Positions 57,788-64,000 of a DNA stretch of 64,000 bases are shown in pieces (position 1 is the stretch's first letter; each line of letters opens with the position of its first letter). A model generated the notes under the pieces. It searched no databases, was not told the origin of the DNA, and saw only the letters and a program-made list of their open reading frames with translations. This DNA is from Protopterus annectens (taxonomy: Eukaryota; Chordata; Ceratodontiformes; Protopteridae). A program made the position numbers and the translations under genes. The stretch is taken from NCBI RefSeq assembly GCF_019279795.1, contig NC_056743.1, forward strand, positions 872,072,978 through 872,136,977. Reading direction: 5' to 3'.

Positions 57788-58110
57788 AGTGTGTGCGCGC
57801 GCATGTGTGTGTGTGTACTACCTGGGCAGGGACATGAACCACTGGTTGGACAGACAGACAAAGTGTTGGGAGGACTTGGCTTGGAACCCTGGCTAAGGAC
57901 TCAACTCTATAGCTGTGCCAGTAGAGAGTCTTAATGGGGATCTGGAGAAAGAGGGAGAAACCAACCCTAGACTGACTGTGATCTCTGTGTGCTGTTAAGG
58001 GAAATTGTACTTTACTGTGTGTGTACTTGTCATCATCCCATTGTGTACGTCCCTCACTGTTGCCAGTGGTGAGGATTGAGGGTCCTTGATTACTGGGCCA
58101 GTGCAGGGTT
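56706..58110 (+). mobile_element. R-family LTR-like repeat, copy R3
   Basis: Inverted partner of 20300-22673. It starts TGTGACACTGCCAGCCCAGC, has a TATA-like GCTATAAAAG (about 56890), a TTATTATTAAATATATTT signal region (about 57415), then TTTGTGGCTGATATTTGTGA. The sequence continues past a GT array to CCTTGATTACTGGGCCAGTG near 58095. This could be a long LTR (about 56706-57490) plus leader. No primer-binding site or ORF could be confirmed. Confidence 0.6.
57725..57783. repeat. (GT)n microsatellite inside R3
   Basis: About 29 GT units after AATCAAATCTCAAA, the complement of the block bordering the CA array in R2. Confidence 0.96.
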
Positions 58111-58764
58111 GTTAGAGGTAGATATATTGGATGGTACCCACAGCAGCTGGACACAACAGAAAACTGAGCTGCACAAAGTCCCTGAAAAGATTCTCACTAA
58201 AAGTGCAAACAAAACTCAGTGAAATCCCATATTCACTGCCTAATCAGACACCATCAGGAAATCAGTGCCTCTTTACACTTTCTCTCACCAGGAGCAAAGC
58301 AGCAGGACTAATCCCAAGATGAGTCCTAAGAAGCTGATTTCCAGCTTTTCTTTGATTGGTAATCACTCGGCCCAGGAAGTATGTCCTTCTGCTTCTTCTC
58401 TCTCACCAGGAGGAAAACAGAAGCACCAATTGCAAGCTGATTCATGAGAAGCTGTTCCCATGCTCTCTAGTGGTTGGTTGTCTAGTTCCAGATATTAAAA
58501 ATTTTAAAAGTAAGATGGGAACAGGGATTAATAATAAGAATACTGCAGTATGCACTAAGTGAGTAGGACGGTATAAAACAGAGTCTAAGTCAAGCTTTAA
58601 CACTCTAAGTGGAGGGCCTTCCCAGTTTGATCTGTCATTAACCAGGGAAATGAGCATAGAAGATGAGGCAGGGAGGAGTTTCCAAGGCCAAATATACAGT
58701 AGGGGCGAGCAGCATAAAAGCTACCAAGTTGAAAATCACAATGGAGACCAGGTAGGTGGTTGGG
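58111..58764. other. Unassigned DNA
   Basis: No recognised gene or element. Short overlapping frames have no signature. Confidence 0.5.
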
Positions 58765-59570
58765 ATACAAAACTGATTTAAATGGTTAGATAAGTTCAAT
58801 AGTATAAATGTTCTGCCCTGGATGCAAAACAGAGTCCAAATACCTTGTTCGGAGTCTTGGAGTAAGCCAATAATGGCTGACTGTCTGGAACTACTGTGGC
58901 ATGGCTAGCCACCTGGCAGTGTAAACCTTGGCTCTAGATGACTGAACATGAGAAACGAAAGCTGTAAATAGATAAAACTCTAGCCAATAGTGTTTATCTT
59001 CCAAGAACTGAAGAAATCACCCCCACTCTCTCTAGGTTCAATGACCACAAGCTCAAGATAACTTACGCAGGTGGCCAAAAACTTACTCTTTGTTCTAAGT
59101 TTGAGAAGTGACTTAAAAGCACAGCAACTAATGCAGCAACACTGATTAAGCTACTTAATAGCACAGAAAAAAATACAAACTGTAAAACCAATTTAATTCA
59201 TAGCTGTAGCTTTGGATTCAGAGAAGAAATAATGAAAATGCTAAGAGAACCCACTCAAAATGGATTTAAAATAGCTAAATACAGCACAGAACCTATTTAT
59301 AAAAATAGCACAAACAGGAAATGCCTTCAAGCAGTAGCTGTAACTTCAGATTTAGAGAAAACACAGTAAAATATAAAAAAAGACAATGTTAGCCCCTGAA
59401 ACTGATTTAAATGGTTAGACAAGCGTAGTTGTACAAATGTATTTTCCTGGATGCAAAATGGAGTCCAAATTCTTTAAGTATGACAATAATGGCTGACTGC
59501 TTATACAATATAAATAACGTGGGAAATGAAAACTGGAAACAGACAAAGCTCTAGCTACTAGTGCTATCCT
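58765..59570 (+). repeat. Imperfect direct duplication about 630 bp apart
   Basis: 58765-58995 and 59398-59570 share AACTGATTTAAATGGTTAGA, CCTGGATGCAAAA, GAGTCCAAAT and AATAATGGCTGACTG in the same order. The DNA between them also has a weaker pair (GTAGCTTTGGATTCAGAGAA / GTAGCTGTAACTTCAGATTT). This could be an old tandem duplication or two copies of a repeat. Confidence 0.6.
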
Positions 59571-59844
59571 ATGTTAGATCAGCTAAATGCAGAGGCAGAA
59601 CACTGAACCATTTATTGTGTACAAAATAGAATAGTCTACCTCCAAAGATGGACGTAGTAACCAGTTTTACCTCCTTAAATTTGTACTGAAATTGATACCT
59701 GACTCACCCTAAAGACATTTATTGTAGAGTTATCAGAAACTGTTTTTGCCTTCAGCTACACAGACTGCTAACCTCTATGTCAGCAATATATAATTTGTCC
59801 CCTTATACTAAAGCTTTCTTTGCATGCTTCCATGTTGATATTTA

Positions 59845-61310
59845 TATTATTTATTTAGCATTTTTGCTTAGACAGTCCCACTGGTATGACTAGCATATTT
59901 CCTTTTCAGCAGAGGCCCAGGGAGAAAAGCTCCACAGAAAAGCATGCAATACAATAGTATATGATTACAATAAGATAAGCATGTTATATTCAACACATTA
60001 GGATAACTACACAAGATATACAAGTAGAAAAAAATGACATACTACAGACAGCATGTAGACACAAGAAGTGGAAGTTTTGCGTCAACTAGGAAACATGACC
60101 AAAGCTTAGTGTAATTAGTGCTTACAGACTGCTGGTGAGTATGTCAGTAAAACGGTCAGTAGAGATAGTCCAAGTTTTGAAACTTATATAGGTATACACT
60201 TTGACAGTACTTTATAAGTAAGAGAGGATATAGTTTAGCTTATCTAGTGTAGGAGAGAGGAGAGGACAGTTGAGGTAGACATGAGGAAGTATATAGAAAA
60301 AAATTTACATTTGTCAGTTTGGTAATATGAAAGGGCATATTAAGGTAAGATAAGAATGATGTTATTAGCCATTTGGTATAACATGAACAGAGCCGTGACT
60401 GGATTAGGTGTTCTTTTAATGGTATTTTCAATTTGGGTACCTTTTCCATTTGTTTTAGACACAGTCTTGCAACATAGTTAGATTACAAATATTTACCTGT
60501 TGAATTGTTAGCTATGGTTGTGAAAATGTGATTTTGGTCTGAGGATCGAAGATCCCTGGCTGGCCAATATTTGTGCAAGATATTTCTAAGGGATGTGCAG
60601 TTGTCAGGATGGTAGGGAGTGGTCAGTAGCTGAAAATAAGTAAATTGGTTTGGAATCTCAAGCCATTTTAGTTCCATCAACTCTGTGCAGTAATGTGAAT
60701 AAGATGGCTGTTTTCTGGCAAATCTAACATTTTTGTTATAGTCTAGCTTAGGTTTGAGAGCGGATTTAAGATTTATAAGAATAAGAGATGCATGCAGGAG
60801 TGAGGGGAATAGGTAGGTAGGTAGGTAGGAAAATGCTATGTTTTTTCTGGTGTTGGTTGTAAGGTAGGGTGATTCTATAAAGAGTGCGACATTTTTGGTG
60901 TTTCCTTTCCATGACTTGAGCTATATATATGTCAGACAACATGTTGTCATCAAAGATGACACCAAGCACTTTTGTTTGGAATAAGAGTTGGGGTATTGTT
61001 CCTGGAGGTAATGGTAAATGAGACTTTTAGGTTGGTGACATGTTTTGGGGTGAAGAGTACGAGCTTAGTTTTATTTGGGTTGAGTAGGAGGTGAGCATTA
61101 AATAACCATGTTTTAATAGAAGAGAAAGAATCTTGGGTAATTACCTGAAGTATGTCAAAGTTAGGAGCAAAGTAGGTAAGTGTAGAATCATCTGTGTGCC
61201 ATACACAATAGAGGCATGTTTGGAGACTTTATGAAGTGCATTAGTGTAGATGTTAAATAACAGGGGGCTTAAGATTGATCCCTGAGGTACCCCAACAGAA
61301 ATGGGTAAGA
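59845..61310 (-). mobile_element. L2-clade LINE, copy 6, 3' half
   Basis: The 3' end is at about 59845 (TTATTTATTTAGCATTTTTG, then GCCCAGGGAGAAAAGCTCCA, the complement of the L2 tail). RT C-terminal codons are spread over frames: [19 protein letters not shown] (61240-61300), STIKTWLFNAHLLLNPNKTK and LGVIFDDNMLSDIYI. It contains a (GTAG)n stretch near 60810. It is cut on its 5' side by the PLE fragment at about 61310. Heavily decayed. Confidence 0.78.
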
Positions 61311-62400
61311 AGGAAGAGCCCTAAGTTCCTGCTCTTCAAGTTTTAATTCCCAGGGCCCACCTCTAATGTTCCTAACTATTTGTTGTAATATTGTAAACAG
61401 GAATTTATGTGTGGGGTGTTCTAAAGTGTGTCTAGCCAAAGCATGTGTGGTATTACCCCTACTAATTTGGTATTGGTGCTCATAAATTCTCTGCTTAAAC
61501 ATTCTTTCAGTTTTACCAATATAGTAGCTTTAGCAACATTGGCATAAAGCAGCATACACTACTCCTGCTGTTTCACAGTTAAATTTTCCATTAACAATAT
61601 AGATGTTATTACATATGCAAACTTTATTAGTTACCATAATGTGCTGGCACTGCTGACATCTCCCACACTTTCTCATCCCCCAGTTCTTGGGGCATTTTTG
61701 ATTGTTCCTCTCCAACAAATCTTTAAAATTTAGGCCTCTTCTATAGGTAATATGTGGTCTATCTCCCAATTTCATATTAATAGCACTGTCCTCTGATATT
61801 ATAGCCCATTTTTATTCATAATATTCTTAATAGCATGTGCATCAATAAAGAAAGTAGTTGTTGTTTGTCTTTCAGCTTTTCCCGTTAAGGGGTCGCCACA
61901 GCGGAACTCCAGTCCGCTAATGATTGGCAGTAGATTTTTACGAAACGTCAAAGTGCCAGCTCGATGCCCAACCTTCAACGAAGGGCTGCCCATTTACGCA
62001 CGCATGTCTTTCAAACGCTACCCAACCGCGGGGAGGACATGCAGACTCCACACAGAAGGCACTCCCAAGCCCAGCCGAGAATCGAACGGGAGAACCTCTT
62101 GCTGTGAGATAACAATGCTACCGCCGTACCACTGTGGCATCCATCAATAGAGAAAGTAGTAAGAAAGCTTATTCTACCATCATAATTCCTAATGCTATTC
62201 TACCTATGCTCATCAGGGAGAGTATCACCTATTGTTTCCCCATAACCCCTGCATAGAATAGCTTTAAAATGGCCAGTAGTCCTTTTAGTAGCAACTTCAT
62301 CAAACAGTTGTTTAAAAAGCTGTTCTGGGTAACAGGAACTTGTTTGGCAAATTAAAACATATGCACATGTTCCACCAGGGCTTAATGAATACTGCTCGAT
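61311..62400 (-). pseudogene. Penelope-like element (PLE-2): linker with CxxC motif and GIY-YIG endonuclease, broken and split by a SINE
   Basis: On the minus strand: GHFKAILCRGYGETIGDTLP near 62260, then, after SINE S4, MKLGDRPHITYRRGLNFKDL and CPKNWGMRKCGRCQQCQHIM. The latter is a cysteine cluster of the kind reported between RT and endonuclease in Neptune-type PLEs. AGVVYAALCQCC, a stop, and SYYIGKTERMFKQRIYEHQY give the GIY-YIG core (VVY, YIG, Arg). It ends [17 protein letters not shown] near 61311. The RT domain itself is missing. The in-frame stop inside the core and the SINE make it inactive. Confidence 0.8.
61841..62160 (-). mobile_element. tRNA-derived SINE, copy S4 (short form), inside PLE-2, with target duplications
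   Basis: Flanked by ATCAATAAAGAAAGTAGT (61841-61858) and ATCAATAGAGAAAGTAGT (62143-62160), 17 of 18 identical. On the minus strand it has head CACAGTGGTACGGCGGTAGC, B-box-like CGTTCGATTCTC, block GGAGTCTGCATGTCCTCCCC, and tail TGTGGCGACCCCTTAACGGG with AAAGCTGAAAGACAAACAAC. It is the best-preserved short copy. Confidence 0.9.
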
Positions 62401-62783
62401 TAAATGTATTTTGAAATTGAAAGCTCTTCAAAGATGAAATTTGGTTGTATAACAACTTTTCTAGTAGTTGAATGAATTTATAAATATTTATTTATACATA
62501 TTTATCTTTATACATTCCTACGAATTTTATATTTTCACTTGTTTGAGCTGTTTTTATCTAGCATTTAACAGCATTTAGATTAATTTATACACACAAGAAA
62601 AATAAGTAATAAGACTGATGTGTTGTGGTTTTAAAATTGTTGCTGATTTTTGAAAAAAACATCTATATTTATTCACATATACATTTTACCTTGTATAACA
62701 CTAGCTCTTTAAATTTCTTAAGTTATGTTAATTGGTTTTATAATTAATTATCTCATCTTAATTGATAGTTTTATTTTAACTGA
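62401..62783. other. AT-rich DNA next to PLE-2
   Basis: No coding signature. It could be the noncoding terminal part of a PLE belonging to either PLE-2 or the hammerhead that follows. Confidence 0.4.
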
Positions 62784-62794
62784 GGACTCTTGGG

Positions 62795-62850
62795 GTTTCT
62801 TTGTCTGAAGAAGTTCATGTATTTTCTGAACGAAAGCGCTAACAATAAAC
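62795..62850 (+). ncRNA. Hammerhead ribozyme motif (Penelope-like type)
   Basis: All parts of a hammerhead are in order. Stem I strand GTTT-CT-TTGT (62795-62804); box CTGAAGA (62805-62811, consensus CTGANGA); one extra A; stem II GTTCA/TGAAC (62813-62817 with 62827-62831, 9-base loop); GAAA (62832-62835); stem III as the palindrome AGCGCT (62835-62840). Cleavage triplet CTA ends at 62841. The second stem I strand is ACAA-T-AAAC (62842-62850), pairing 4 + 4 bp around a small internal loop. The very short, self-complementary stem III is the form expected of hammerheads that act as dimers. Such ribozymes are known in PLEs. It lies on the strand opposite PLE-2. Confidence 0.75.
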
Positions 62851-63589
62851 TGGTTGGAATTCTACAGCTTGCTGCCTGTTTTTGTTTTTGGTTACAACAT
62901 TATCGTTATTATTCAAATTCGTGCTTCTCACAACTTTGTGCTGTCAAAGAACTGATATCCATTACACCATCCTGCACAAGATCTATTGTGTTTTGGTGCG
63001 CATTCATTGCCAAAAATTAGGCTGAATGTCAATTCGGAAACTTCTCTTATGAGGTGTATGCAATTGCACAATTTGACTGCTGATATAACTGACTTCCCAA
63101 TGTGTCTGTCTTTGACATTTGATGCATCACAATTGTCATAACTTGTAAAATCAGTTCCATAATTAGCGGAGAGTCTTCTCTGTTAATACAGCTGCTGTAC
63201 TACTGCTACTAACTAACTGGGCTAGTAAAATATAATAAAATAAATAAATATACCAAAAGACTTGCAGTAACATCTCTTCTCAGATCATACAATTGCACCT
63301 TATAATACTCCTAAATACAGATTGTATTTAGGGGGAATTATGCTCCAAAGCAGTAACTGCCATGTTATCTAAGGGAGGCCCTATACCCTGACCTGTCTCC
63401 ATGACAGGGAAATGTATTGGAAACTGACATAGCACTCTTGCAAGGTTTTTGACCAATCATCTGAAGTGCACTTTATGATCATGTGACTAGTAATTCTACT
63501 TCAGTCAGTGGCTAGTTGCTGAGGTGTCAGACAGATACATCCAGTAAATGCAGTATGCAAGATTCAACCATGCCTCTTCAGTGAGTACT
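62851..63589. other. Unassigned DNA
   Basis: No recognised gene or element up to the L2 fragment at the window end. Confidence 0.5.
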
Positions 63590-64000
63590 ACTCAATGAAG
63601 TACTTAGTACCTCATAAACTCAAACTTCCTGAACTCTTACATACATGTTCATCCTTAGGGCTCGTCAAATTTTTACTTCAATGGTTCCATAGCTACCTCT
63701 CAAACAGAACATAAGTAGTGAAATGAAAAAAAATATATTTCTCCACCTTCTCCCCAGTAACTTTCTGTATCCCACAAGGATCTATACTAGGCTCCATATT
63801 TTAACATATTTAGCAACTATCTTAATACTGCTACAAAAAAATGCTACCCTAGTTCAATACACCAATGACTTTACCCTAATCTTTTCTGCCAGATTTCTCT
63901 CTCTAAACTCCAAGACCTTAAAAAATCTTCTAAATCCTAAAAATATACAGTTCTTTATCCAAAATACATTTCTGTCAAAACAATACTATTCACTATCGCC
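63590..64000 (+). pseudogene. L2-clade LINE RT fragment, cut by the window end
   Basis: Over several frames: LLQWFHSYLSNRT, VTFCIPQGSILGSIF (for [13 protein letters not shown]), LVQYTNDFTLIFSARF (for QYADDxTI). It corresponds to the RT palm of an L2 element in plus orientation. The active-site Ala-Asp is changed to Thr-Asn. The element may continue past 64000. Confidence 0.65.

Noticed and set aside
1-64000. Search for host genes with exon-like blocks, CRISPR arrays, rRNA genes or prokaryotic operons
   Set aside because: No exon-like block with a recognisable protein family, no spaced palindromic arrays, no rRNA similarity and no ribosome-binding-site-led gene clusters were seen.

Overview
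This 64 kb window is vertebrate-type genomic DNA: AT-rich, without operons or long single-copy open frames, and packed with retroelements of many clades. I see no host protein-coding gene, rRNA gene or CRISPR array. CR1, L2, L1/Tx1-like, Penelope-like (PLE) and DIRS-like elements occur together with a tRNA-derived SINE resembling fish SINEs. That mix suggests a large, repeat-rich genome such as a lungfish, salamander, coelacanth or basal ray-finned fish. This is inference, and the species cannot be fixed from sequence alone.

Layout. 318-635: SINE. 1091-5225: nearly full-length, decayed CR1 (A). 5.2-8.8 kb: microsatellites, a 38-bp minisatellite, an L2 3' part and a diverged repeat. 8842-11104: inverted CR1 (B) with a long open RT frame. 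11.1-20.3 kb: mostly unrecognised DNA with an L2 end, two repeat families (called U and R here) and CA arrays. 20.3-28.1 kb: R-family repeats carrying L2 and CR1 inserts, a tRNA-Arg-like relic, two SINEs and a CR1 end. 28.1-38.4 kb: a three-level nest. A DIRS-like element was split by an L1-like element, which was split in turn by a 7.46-kb L1-like element bounded by a perfect 16-bp target duplication. 38.98-42.8 kb: nearly full-length inverted L2 with a 2A-like NPGP motif just before its endonuclease. 44.9-53.0 kb: another L2, split by CR1 copy C. That CR1 carries 2.3 tandem promoter-like units of about 590 bp (CCAAT, TATA, AATAAA) in front of its 5' UTR. 53-56.7 kb: L2 and LINE relics and a PLE GIY-YIG fragment with a hammerhead-like relic. 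56.7-58.1 kb: an R copy inverted relative to the one at 20 kb. 59.8-64 kb: an L2, a PLE with a SINE inside it, a well-formed hammerhead-ribozyme motif, and an L2 fragment cut by the window end.

The parts work as parasites and hosts of one another. The LINEs supply endonuclease/RT and conserved 3' tails, and the SINEs depend on LINE machinery. Most coding regions contain frameshifts or stops. The features most worth following up are the tandem promoter units on CR1-C, the hammerhead at about 62.8 kb, the 2A-like motif in the L2, and the long spacer between ORF1 and ORF2 in the L1-like element.
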